A model generated the notes under the pieces. The model saw nothing but the letters and a program-made list of their open reading frames with translations, was not told the origin of the DNA and ran no database searches. DNA of 25,892 nucleotides from a virus: positions 1-25,892 of IMG/VR virus record IMGVR_UViG_3300045051_000287; one strand, given 5' to 3'. Shown here piece by piece: positions 1 through 6,198 of this stretch. Position 1 is the first letter of the stretch. Every line of letters starts with the position of its first letter. The translations under genes and the position numbers were made by a program.

Positions 1-183
1 CGGCGCGATGGCCTGGTCGAGCGTGCCGGTGTCGGCGGTCGGGAACGTCCAGTGGGGATCGACGGTCGGGGCGAACGACCACGGCATCCGCCGCGTCGCG
101 GCCTGGGCCGTGTTGAAGGTCCCTTCGAGCCCGAGCTGGAAGGCCCGGAGGCGAGTGGACCCTGCCAGTGGGGTCAAAGGCAT
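1..183 (-). CDS. Tail protein, probable major tail/tube subunit (partial)
   Basis: Only the first 61 codons are present; the gene runs off the left edge. It begins MPLTPLAGSTRLRAF, followed by a segment rich in Ala, Thr and aromatic residues. The ATG at 183-181 has a clear ribosome site (GCAGGAGAA) 6 nt upstream. It directly follows the gp10-like and terminator-position genes, which is where the major tail tube gene normally sits in siphovirus operons. The LAGSTRLRAFQLG opening resembles actinophage-type tail subunits from memory, but no domain can be verified from 61 residues. The call rests mainly on synteny. It is preceded by one of the few intergenic gaps in the structural block, which contains a hairpin, so its expression may be set separately from the head genes. 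Confidence 0.55.
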   Translation of the reverse strand, partial: MPLTPLAGSTRLRAFQLGLEGTFNTAQAATRRMPWSFAPTVDPHWTFPTADTGTLDQAIAP

Positions 184-219
184 CGGCTTGTTCTCCTGCG
201 GAGTGAGGAGGCCGCGATC

Positions 220-248
220 CCCGTGGGTAACTCCGCATTCCCCACGGG
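220..248 (-). terminator. GC-rich hairpin upstream of the tail gene
   Basis: An 8-bp perfect inverted repeat (CCCGTGGG at 220-227, CCCACGGG at 241-248) with a 13-nt loop lies in the 80-bp gap between the terminator-position gene and the tail gene. No T-run follows it in the transcription direction, so it is not a classical intrinsic terminator. It could be a weak attenuator, an RNA processing or stability element, or a structure that sets tail gene dosage. Nothing else is recognised in this gap apart from the tail gene ribosome site. Confidence 0.35.
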
Positions 249-263
249 CACGGGTTCTCTAAG

Positions 264-884
264 TTAGGTCCGACCCTCCGCTACGTAGGCCCGGAAGTTG
301 ATGAGGTTGGAGTACCACGCCACGTTCACCCCTTCGGCCGGGCCACTCCCGCCATCCGACACGCCGATAGGTTCGACGATGCTGGTCCCGGATGCGCTGT
401 GATAGGCGGCGGTCAGGTAGTCGAGCAGGGCATCCACGAGGACATCCATCCGCGCCGCCGCTTCGAGGTTGTCCGGGGTCCGGTCCACCAGCTCGACGGT
501 GAAGTTGTCGAGCATCCGCTGGCGGATACCCTGCATGGTCGTGATCGTTTCGCTGAGGTCCCCGATGACGGCACAGGGCAGATCGCCCACGGTGAAGCCC
601 GTGGGCCGGACCTGCCAGACCTTCCGCAGCAGCTTGGGGTTCGCCGTCTTCCAGGTGGTCAGGGTGCCGCTGATCCCGGCCCGCACGTCCTCTCGGAAGG
701 TCGTGTTGAGCGTCCACGTCACGCTGCCGTCCGTGACCGTCCACGGCGCAGCGGTGGCCCACGTAGGCTCCGTGCCGCCGGAGGTTCCGGCGACGGTGCA
801 GCGCCACAACGGCAGCCCGGCCGTTTCGGTGACGACCGCGCCCGCGAGGTAGTCGTGGTTCGGGAGCCAGTCGATGTCCGTCAC
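264..884 (-). CDS. Tail-terminator-position protein with N-terminal YxC/TEPTW domain
   Basis: This 206-aa protein has two parts. Residues about 1-65 carry a module frequent in phage structural proteins, with WRCTVAGTSGGTEPTW followed by TVTDGSVTWT; such modules are often near receptor or carbohydrate-binding regions, but that role is not proven here. Residues about 70-206 are alpha/beta, with a regular helix (LEAAARMDVLVDALLDYL) and a C-terminal WYSNLINFRAYV strand pair, compatible with a tail terminator (lambda gpU or SPP1 gp17 position). The start is GTG 884-882, in a GTGA overlap with the stop of the gp10-like gene. The order gp10-like, this gene, tail protein supports a neck/tail completion role. 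The N-terminal domain on a terminator is unusual. Confidence 0.55.
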   Translation of the reverse strand: MTDIDWLPNHDYLAGAVVTETAGLPLWRCTVAGTSGGTEPTWATAAPWTVTDGSVTWTLNTTFREDVRAGISGTLTTWKTANPKLLRKVWQVRPTGFTVGDLPCAVIGDLSETITTMQGIRQRMLDNFTVELVDRTPDNLEAAARMDVLVDALLDYLTAAYHSASGTSIVEPIGVSDGGSGPAEGVNVAWYSNLINFRAYVAEGRT

Positions 885-1342
885 GCCGCACCGTTCCAGC
901 GCTTGACGATCTCATCGAGGCCCACGCCCTTGATGGCCCGCTTCGCGCCGGGGATGAGGTACGGGAACGCTCGCGTCGCACCACGGATGACGCGCATGGC
1001 GAAGTGCGTCGGCTTGGACCCCGAGCGCAGCGAGCCCGTGAGCCTGCGAGCCCCGCCCCACGCAAGCACCCGCGCGGCCTTGGGCGTGATGACCGTGCCG
1101 CCCCTGGTCCCGAACTCGACGTAGCCTGAGTACGGCGCACCCGCGGTGACGGTCACGGACGTTGGGGTGGCGGCGGTCACGCGGATCTGGCGGATGAGGT
1201 TGCCGGTCTTCTTGTTGGGGCGCGCGAGCAACTGCGACTCCCGGACCACGGCGGTGCCGATCTGCTTCATCAGCCCGGTGTCCCCCGCGCCGATGGCGTG
1301 GAGCCGCGCCTGGAGCTGCTCGTACCCTTGGAGCGTCGCCAC
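881..1342 (-). CDS. HK97 gp10-like neck/tail assembly protein
   Basis: This 153-aa protein shows the HK97-gp10-like pattern: an N-terminal helical segment (GYEQLQARLHAIG), KKTGNLIRQIRV, then APYSGYVEFGTR, and a C-terminal part with FPYLIPGAKRAI. The YxxxVEFGTR block is the most diagnostic element. These proteins act at the head-tail interface or in tail completion in siphoviruses. The start is GTG 1342-1340, one base after the stop of the upstream Cys-rich microprotein. The stop overlaps the next gene by GTGA. Its position after the connector and before the terminator-position gene agrees with the family. Confidence 0.8.
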   Translation of the reverse strand: MATLQGYEQLQARLHAIGAGDTGLMKQIGTAVVRESQLLARPNKKTGNLIRQIRVTAATPTSVTVTAGAPYSGYVEFGTRGGTVITPKAARVLAWGGARRLTGSLRSGSKPTHFAMRVIRGATRAFPYLIPGAKRAIKGVGLDEIVKRWNGAA

Positions 1343-1343
1343 G

Positions 1344-1511
1344 TCAGAGGACCCCGTGCGCGACGAGCGAGCGCATGACCGCGATCATCCGGGCCGGCCC
1401 GCAGACGTGGCAGAGCCACATCGACCGACCCACGAGGGGGAGTTGCACGAGGCGGGCCTTGCGGCCGCACGGGCACGATGGCGTGATGATGGCGGTGCTA
1501 GAATGAGTCAT
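1344..1511 (-). CDS. Cys-rich microprotein (zinc-ribbon-like), 55 aa
   Basis: This short reading frame starts at ATG 1511-1509 and stops at TGA one base before the gp10-like start. It encodes 55 residues with a CPC pair (residues 13-15) and a CHVC pair (34-37), joined by a basic/hydrophobic linker (GRKARLVQLPLVGRSMW), the spacing of a small zinc ribbon. The tight junction with the following gene supports its reality. Its ATG shares the CATG palindrome with the start of the divergent HNH gene. It occupies the slot where a head-tail stopper would be expected but is too short to resemble one. Function unknown; a structural zinc knuckle in the neck or a nucleic-acid-binding accessory are both possible. 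Confidence 0.6.
   Translation of the reverse strand: MTHSSTAIITPSCPCGRKARLVQLPLVGRSMWLCHVCGPARMIAVMRSLVAHGVL
1496..1504 (+). promoter_or_regulatory. Extended -10 promoter for the HNH gene
   Basis: The plus strand reads TGCTAGAAT, an extended -10 (TGn followed by TAGAAT at 1499-1504). Only 5 nt separate it from the ATG at 1510, so transcription would start at or one base inside the start codon, giving a leaderless mRNA. No good -35 is visible at 16-18 bp spacing, which is tolerated by extended -10 promoters. This would give the antisense HNH gene its own expression, independent of the structural operon. Confidence 0.45.
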
Positions 1512-1983
1512 GCCGCCTCACGTCCCCCTTGCTGATCGGTTCTGGACGAAGGTCGACAAGTCCGGCGACTGTTGGATGTGGACCGCTCATCGGAACCGCG
1601 ACGGCTACGGGTTGGTCGGCCTCGACTTCCGAGGCGTGGACCGCTCGCACCGGGTCGCGTGGCGACTCACCTACGGCGACATACCACCAGGAATGCAGGT
1701 ACTCCACCGATGCGACACCCCCGGTTGCGTCCGACCGGATCATCTGTGGCTCGGCACCCATCTCGACAACATGGCTGATCGGCAGCGGAAGCATCGAACC
1801 CGAACGCCGTTTGTCGGACCGGGAAGTGCTGCCCCCAACGCCAAACTCCGCGACGAGGACATCCCGGTGATCCGGGCGTACGTCGCCATTGGCGTGGGGG
1901 ACACGGCAATCGCTCGGATGTACGGCGTCAGCCGCGTCACGATCAACCATGTCCGCACAGGCAAGAGTTGGAGTCATCTCTAA
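1510..1983 (+). CDS. HNH homing-type endonuclease, antisense to the operon
   Basis: This 157-aa protein is the only clear plus-strand gene. It opens with RFWTKVDKSGDCWMWTAH and has the HNH core with LHRCDTPGCVRPDHLWLGT (about 65-83, Cys68/Cys73 and His78) and a downstream Asn (LDNMADRQRK). The C-terminal 45 residues (AKLRDEDIPVIRAYVAIGVG, then GVSRVTINHVRTGKSW) form the helix-turn-helix repeat common in free-standing phage HNH nucleases. The family makes nicks or breaks in intron-less or genomic target sites and spreads by homing. It lies exactly between the connector and the Cys-rich microprotein. Its start overlaps the microprotein start (CATG) and its stop overlaps the connector stop (CTAA). 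A leaderless extended -10 lies upstream. Confidence 0.92.
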   Translation: MPPHVPLADRFWTKVDKSGDCWMWTAHRNRDGYGLVGLDFRGVDRSHRVAWRLTYGDIPPGMQVLHRCDTPGCVRPDHLWLGTHLDNMADRQRKHRTRTPFVGPGSAAPNAKLRDEDIPVIRAYVAIGVGDTAIARMYGVSRVTINHVRTGKSWSHL

Positions 1984-2666
1984 CCCGCCGAGACGACTTG
2001 CTGGCCAGCTTGCCATGACGCAATAAAGTCGACGACCGTCTTCGGAATGCCAGCATAGTTGATGATCCCACCTTGGGGAGTCACGATGGTTTCTGCCAAC
2101 AGGGACGCGGGTTGCTTGGTGAAGAATGCCGCGAGCTGCTTCACGGCGAGGAGCCACGCGAACGGGTACTGGCCGGCCGGATACCCCCCGTCCCCCACCA
2201 CGATGAGGTCGTTGGGCATCGAGGTCCACGCATAGCCGCCGCCGTAGTTGCCGGGGTAGAACGGGTTGTCGAGCGCGGCGTCCCACCAGTTCGGGTTCGC
2301 CAGCCACCACTCGTGCATGTCGCCTCGGAAGGGCCGGAACTGGAGGGCGGTGTAGACGCCGGTGTTCTGCACGTCCGGAAGCGGCCAGACCGCCTGGTTG
2401 ACGGTGAGCACGGAGCCGTACGCGGTGACGGTCGTAAAGGCGTTGAAGCCCGGAATGGGGACGATGGCCCGGAGCATCGTCGTCGCGGTGTACGTCACGG
2501 CGGGGCGGTTGACGAACCACCGCCGGGTCGCGCGCTCGAGGGTCTCCTGGGCGGCGAGGATGTTCGACTCGATCTGCCCATCGGAGAGCGACGAGTTGCC
2601 GGTGGGGTTGTCGGCTTCGAGCTGGAGATAGTCGCGGACCTCGGCGGCGGAAACGGTGAGCGTCAT
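1980..2666 (-). CDS. Head-tail connector (gp6-like adaptor)
   Basis: This 228-aa protein opens with TLTVSAAEVRDYLQLEADN followed by a helical stretch (SDGQIESNILAAQETLERAT), the typical start of HK97 gp6/SPP1 gp15-type connector proteins. The central region is unusually rich in Trp, Tyr, Pro and Gly (WWLANPNWWDAALDNPFY), and the end returns to helix (PFAWLLAVKQLAAFFTKQPA). Such proteins form a ring below the portal. The start ATG 2666-2664 lies in an ATGA overlap with the GT4 glycosyltransferase stop, so its translation is probably coupled to the sugar cassette. Its stop overlaps the HNH stop on the other strand. Confidence 0.75.
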   Translation of the reverse strand: MTLTVSAAEVRDYLQLEADNPTGNSSLSDGQIESNILAAQETLERATRRWFVNRPAVTYTATTMLRAIVPIPGFNAFTTVTAYGSVLTVNQAVWPLPDVQNTGVYTALQFRPFRGDMHEWWLANPNWWDAALDNPFYPGNYGGGYAWTSMPNDLIVVGDGGYPAGQYPFAWLLAVKQLAAFFTKQPASLLAETIVTPQGGIINYAGIPKTVVDFIASWQAGQQVVSAG

Positions 2667-3946
2667 GCTGCCAGCGCCTTTCCCAGCTTCGCTTCGATGA
2701 GTTCGACGAACTGCGTTGCCGCTCGGTCCCAGCGGAACAGCGCGCCGACGTGGATCGGCCCGAGGTCGCCGAGCTCTCTGCGCATCCTACGCGACCGCGC
2801 GAGCCGTTCGACGGCGGCCCCGAACAGGTCCTCCCGAACACCGGCCCAGAAGTACGAGTAGATGTTGTCGATCAACCCAGCCGGTGGGACGACGATGCCG
2901 GCCTTGCCGATGACCTCGGGGACGGATGAGAAGTCCATCCCCACCGCCGGCACGCCGCACGCGAGGGCCTCCGCGATGCACAGCCCGAAGCCCTCCGCCG
3001 CGCCGGTCACGTAGATGTCGGCGGCGTTGAGCATGGCGCAGAGCAACGGCCGATCAACCGGCACCCCGGCATCGTGGAGGCCGGTCGTGAGCATCCGCTT
3101 CTGGAGCTCGACGGGATAGCCCGACTTCTCGATCTCGAGATCCCCGCCGTTGTAGATGGTCCGGGTGTGGTAGACGAGATCGACCTCGGGGTTCCGCGCA
3201 AGGACCGGCGCGAGGGACCGGAAGAGCGACTGCCAGCGCTTCCGGGGGACGTTGGCGTCGTGGCGGAACAACGTCACCCGGCCCGGCTGCCAGACCGGGC
3301 GCGACGGCGAGCCGTCCTGGTAGTTCACCGTGAGCATCGACCCCATGAACCGCTTGCAGTCGTCCTTGGAGCGGAGGGCCACGAAGCCCGATCGGGTCTT
3401 GATCGTGATGGGGTGCGCCTGGGACACGGGGTAGAAGGCGTCGGTGTCGACGCCGTGGTAGATGACCGCCGGGCGCTCGGGGTAGATGGTGGCGATCTCG
3501 TCCGCTCCAGCCTCGCACATCGCCACGGGCGTCATTTGGCGCCAGATGTCCGCGTGCCGGGGCTTCAGCCCCACCCCCTCGACGGGGACGTAGTGCCAGA
3601 CCGGGAAGCCGTCGGGGATGAAGCGCAGGATGTCCGAGAGATCGACTGAGGCGTGGTCGCCGATGATGATCGCCGCCTCGGGGCTCCAGCCGTCGATCTC
3701 CCGGAACAGGGCGTCCATCCGGCGCAGGATGACCTCGGCCTCCTCGGGAGACTTGGGGGTGCCGATCCAGCCATCCGTGGTCCCCAAGGCGATGACGCGG
3801 CCCTTGAACGCCTCGGGCAGATCCTTGGACTGGTTGAGCGACACGAACCGCACGTCCACGTCCTGCTTGAGCAAGGCCGCGCCCAAGTCACTCGTGACCG
3901 TGCCGAACCCGCTGACCGCGAGGTCACCGAGCACCAGCAGTCTCAT
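2663..3946 (-). CDS. GT4-type (GT-B fold) glycosyltransferase
   Basis: This 427-aa protein has a GT-B layout. The N-terminal Rossmann half begins MRLLVLGDLAVSGFGTVTSD; a link region contains VIYHGVDTDAFYPV, the classic start of the donor-binding half. EGFGLCIAEALACGVPAVG carries the E-x7-E donor nucleotide/phosphate signature (Glu318 and Glu326), followed by VPEVIGKAGIVVPP. It should transfer a hexose from a nucleotide sugar to an acceptor not identifiable from sequence. The ATG at 3946 is chosen because it overlaps the preceding stop as ATGA; a GTG three codons upstream is possible. It is the last sugar-related gene and overlaps the connector gene as ATGA. Confidence 0.9.
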   Translation of the reverse strand: MRLLVLGDLAVSGFGTVTSDLGAALLKQDVDVRFVSLNQSKDLPEAFKGRVIALGTTDGWIGTPKSPEEAEVILRRMDALFREIDGWSPEAAIIIGDHASVDLSDILRFIPDGFPVWHYVPVEGVGLKPRHADIWRQMTPVAMCEAGADEIATIYPERPAVIYHGVDTDAFYPVSQAHPITIKTRSGFVALRSKDDCKRFMGSMLTVNYQDGSPSRPVWQPGRVTLFRHDANVPRKRWQSLFRSLAPVLARNPEVDLVYHTRTIYNGGDLEIEKSGYPVELQKRMLTTGLHDAGVPVDRPLLCAMLNAADIYVTGAAEGFGLCIAEALACGVPAVGMDFSSVPEVIGKAGIVVPPAGLIDNIYSYFWAGVREDLFGAAVERLARSRRMRRELGDLGPIHVGALFRWDRAATQFVELIEAKLGKALAA

Positions 3947-4164
3947 GGGATGCACACGTGCTGCGGGTCAAGGTCGGACGGTTCCGTGAGCGTGTGCCCG
4001 TACAGCTTCACCGACACCAGCACCTGCTCGTCGGTGAGCTTGCACGCCTTGGCGTTGATGCGACCCGCCTTGATCCCGAGGCGGTGCCACGACCCGTTGA
4101 CCTTGACGAACAGGAAGTCAGGCACGCGCGCCGAGACATGGCGCGTGCTGCCCGTGGCCTTCAT
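3943..4164 (-). CDS. Small hypothetical protein of the sugar cassette, 73 aa
   Basis: The start ATG 4164-4162 overlaps the acyltransferase stop (ATGA), and its stop overlaps the GT4 start (ATGA). The 73-aa product is basic at first (MKATGSTRHVSARVP), then DFLFVKVNGSWHRLGIKAG, and ends with a region rich in Lys, Asp and Val. No known domain is recognised. The predicted strands could form a small beta-barrel or SH3-like fold. Its place between an acyltransferase and a glycosyltransferase suggests an accessory or substrate role for that cassette, but this is only context. Confidence 0.65.
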   Translation of the reverse strand: MKATGSTRHVSARVPDFLFVKVNGSWHRLGIKAGRINAKACKLTDEQVLVSVKLYGHTLTEPSDLDPQHVCIP

Positions 4165-4835
4165 GCCGGCACCCCGAGGAACGAGACGATGCGCTGGTGG
4201 AGCTGCGCGAGTCGAGGTTGTGCTTCGGCCGGGTACTCGCGGTAGTGGTTCGTCCAGGGGTAGCGGATGCCCTCCCACGTGAGGTCCGAGACATTCTTGA
4301 GGGTGCCCTTGACGAGTGCCATCGCGTCCGGGACATCGCGGGTGACGACCGTCCCGGCGCCCACGAACGACCCGAGCCCGATCCGCACGCCCGCGACAAC
4401 GACGCAGTTCATCGTGACCACGGACCCTTCGTCGAGGATGGCGGGGACGTTCACCCGCGACGGCGGCAGGCGGTTGTCGGTGACGTATGACCCCCCGTAC
4501 AACCGCGAGAAGTGGCGGAGCGTGCCCTTCGTCATCTCGCAGTCGCCGTGGATGCGCACGTAGTCACCGATCTCCCCGCCCCCTTCGAGCCGGGACATCG
4601 TGCCGATGCGGAGGTTCGTCCCGATCTCGTTGCCCGTGCGGATGAGGACGTGGTGCCCCGTTTCGAGGCCGTTGCCGATGCTGTTGCCGCCTTCGATGAT
4701 CGAGTGGCTGCGGACGATCGAGCCTTCCCCGAGGTACAGGTGCCCGTGGTCGGAGCCGATGATGCAGTACGGCTCGATGACCACCGAGGGGTGGAGCGTC
4801 ACGTTCGGGTGGATCAGGGCGGTTGGATGGATCAT
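4161..4835 (-). CDS. Left-handed beta-helix acyltransferase (hexapeptide family)
   Basis: This 224-aa protein is made of [LIV]-G-x-x-x-x hexapeptide turns from residue 1 to about 165 (HPTALIHPNVTLHPSVVIEP, IGSDHGHLYLG, IGNGLETGHHVLIR, IGTNLRIGT, IGDYVRIHG). The final coil VGAGTVVTRDVPDAMALVKG is typical of sugar O- or N-acyltransferases of the LpxA/WbbJ superfamily. His residues in HHVLIR and RIHGDCE are candidates for catalysis. A helical C-terminal tail follows (YPAEAQPRLAQLHQRI). It most likely acetylates a sugar hydroxyl or amino group using acyl-CoA. The start ATG 4835-4833 overlaps the SGNH gene stop as ATGA. Confidence 0.88.
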   Translation of the reverse strand: MIHPTALIHPNVTLHPSVVIEPYCIIGSDHGHLYLGEGSIVRSHSIIEGGNSIGNGLETGHHVLIRTGNEIGTNLRIGTMSRLEGGGEIGDYVRIHGDCEMTKGTLRHFSRLYGGSYVTDNRLPPSRVNVPAILDEGSVVTMNCVVVAGVRIGLGSFVGAGTVVTRDVPDAMALVKGTLKNVSDLTWEGIRYPWTNHYREYPAEAQPRLAQLHQRIVSFLGVPA

Positions 4836-5353
4836 GCGAGCACCATCGAGACCGCGCGGGCGTACTGGCGATGCCCTTCCGCGTCCAGGTGCAGCCCATC
4901 CGGCAGGACGCCCGTCACGCTCGACACGTCGATGACCGCGACGTTGTTCTCCCGCGCCACGTCCCGGAGGATGGAGTCGTACCAGCGCACGTCCTGGGCG
5001 TGCTGTGGGCTCCGGGTCGAGGGGGTCAGGGAGCAAAGGTACGGCACGGCCCCGAACCGCCGACTGCGGTCGATCATCTCGTGGAGGTTGGCCGCGTACG
5101 CCTGCGGGGAAACGCGCGGAAGTCCCCGGTCGCTCTGCCAGCGGTTGCAATCGTTGTGGCCGAACTGGATGACCACGATCTCGGGCTCGTGCGCCTGTAC
5201 GTCCTTGGGGAACCGCTCCAAGCCCAAGCGTGTCGTGTCACCGGAAACGCCCCGGACCAGCACCGGGCCGGCGGTGAGCAACACCGGCCACGGTACGTCC
5301 GGGGGGTCAAGATGCTGGCCCACGGTGATCGAGTCGCCGACACACACGATCAC
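4832..5353 (-). CDS. SGNH/GDSL-family hydrolase
   Basis: This 173-aa protein has the SGNH blocks: GDSITVG (6-12, nucleophile Ser8), a Gly in RGVSGDTT, GHND (block III, Asn), and DGLHLD near the C-terminus giving the Asp-x-x-His pair. No signal peptide or membrane segment is seen, so it should act in the cytoplasm. Family members are esterases, often removing acetyl groups from carbohydrates, and some act as acyltransferases. Next to a hexapeptide acyltransferase it may edit or transfer acyl groups on the same sugar. The start GTG 5353-5351 overlaps the upstream glycosyltransferase stop (GTGA). Confidence 0.87.
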   Translation of the reverse strand: MIVCVGDSITVGQHLDPPDVPWPVLLTAGPVLVRGVSGDTTRLGLERFPKDVQAHEPEIVVIQFGHNDCNRWQSDRGLPRVSPQAYAANLHEMIDRSRRFGAVPYLCSLTPSTRSPQHAQDVRWYDSILRDVARENNVAVIDVSSVTGVLPDGLHLDAEGHRQYARAVSMVLA

Positions 5354-6198
5354 ATCGGCACCGTCGTGTAGTCGAAGACCGGTCGGGGGAGGGTCGGGAG
5401 ATCGTCCTCCTGGCCCGTCTTGGCGACGACCATCTCCCGGTCGTTGCAGAACGCCCGCGAGGCGAGCACCTGCGCGTCGGTGCGGAGCAGCGTCCGGTGC
5501 TCGACGGTGTACGGCGTGACGAACCGGGCGTGCGGGAGCTGCTGGCGGGAAGCATCGCCGGCCCATGCCCAGACCGGGCGATTGTCCTTCGTGCCACCGA
5601 CCCACCAGTGGTGATGCTCGACCCGCAGATGGAGCGACGCCCGCCAGACCTGGGGGATCATCTGCGGCCCCTCGGTCTGGGCAAGGTGCCATTGCCCCGC
5701 CGCGCTTCGCACGTCGCCGCGCTTGGCGTTCCGGGGGGTGATGAACGGCACGTCCACCACATCGGCGGTTGAGGCGTACAGCTCGTTCCGCACCGCGTCG
5801 CGCTCGGTCTTGATGATGTGGTCCGCGTCGAGGGTCACGATCCAGTCACTCCCCACCCCGGCGAGGGCGAGCAGGTGGTTGCGCTTCTCGATCTGGCCGG
5901 CCCACAGCCGGTCGGGGATGACCACGAGGCAGTCCAGCTTCGCCTTGTCGCAGGCGTCCCGGATAGCCTTGGCCTGGCGGGGGTGGCTCATCACCGTGGC
6001 CCCCGGATACCGGGCGTACGCGCCATCGAGGGCCACCACGCGGTCGGCGATCTGCGCGGCGCCCTTGATGCAGGCCACGAGATCCTCGGGCCGCTCGTTC
6101 CACCAGCACAGCGCGGCGGTGACGATCATCGTCCGGTGACTCTTGACCGGCTCCGGCACCTGCCAGTACGACCGGCCGTACTCGCTGATCCCATTCAC
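5350..6198 (-). CDS. GT2-like (GT-A fold) glycosyltransferase
   Basis: This 282-aa protein has a GT-A fold pattern: TMIVTAALCWWNERPEDLVA at 23-42, RVVALDGAYARYPG, a charged helix with IEKRNHLLALAG, then SDWIVTLDADHIIK with the metal-binding DxD (DAD at 124-126). A His-rich acceptor-side region follows (LHLRVEHHHWWVGG). It should transfer a sugar from a nucleotide donor; donor and acceptor are unknown. The start GTG 6198-6196 is in a GTGA overlap with the amide ligase gene. An upstream in-frame extension exists but would run deep into the previous gene. Confidence 0.82.
   Translation of the reverse strand: MNGISEYGRSYWQVPEPVKSHRTMIVTAALCWWNERPEDLVACIKGAAQIADRVVALDGAYARYPGATVMSHPRQAKAIRDACDKAKLDCLVVIPDRLWAGQIEKRNHLLALAGVGSDWIVTLDADHIIKTERDAVRNELYASTADVVDVPFITPRNAKRGDVRSAAGQWHLAQTEGPQMIPQVWRASLHLRVEHHHWWVGGTKDNRPVWAWAGDASRQQLPHARFVTPYTVEHRTLLRTDAQVLASRAFCNDREMVVAKTGQEDDLPTLPRPVFDYTTVPM

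Noticed and set aside
1498-2841. 447-codon minus-strand frame over the connector and HNH genes
   Set aside because: Its translation is Arg/His/Pro-rich with no motifs; the connector in another frame has good motifs and overlaps.
4161-5150. Longer acyltransferase start upstream
   Set aside because: The added part is a wrong-frame reading of the SGNH gene; the ATG at 4835 begins directly with hexapeptide repeats.
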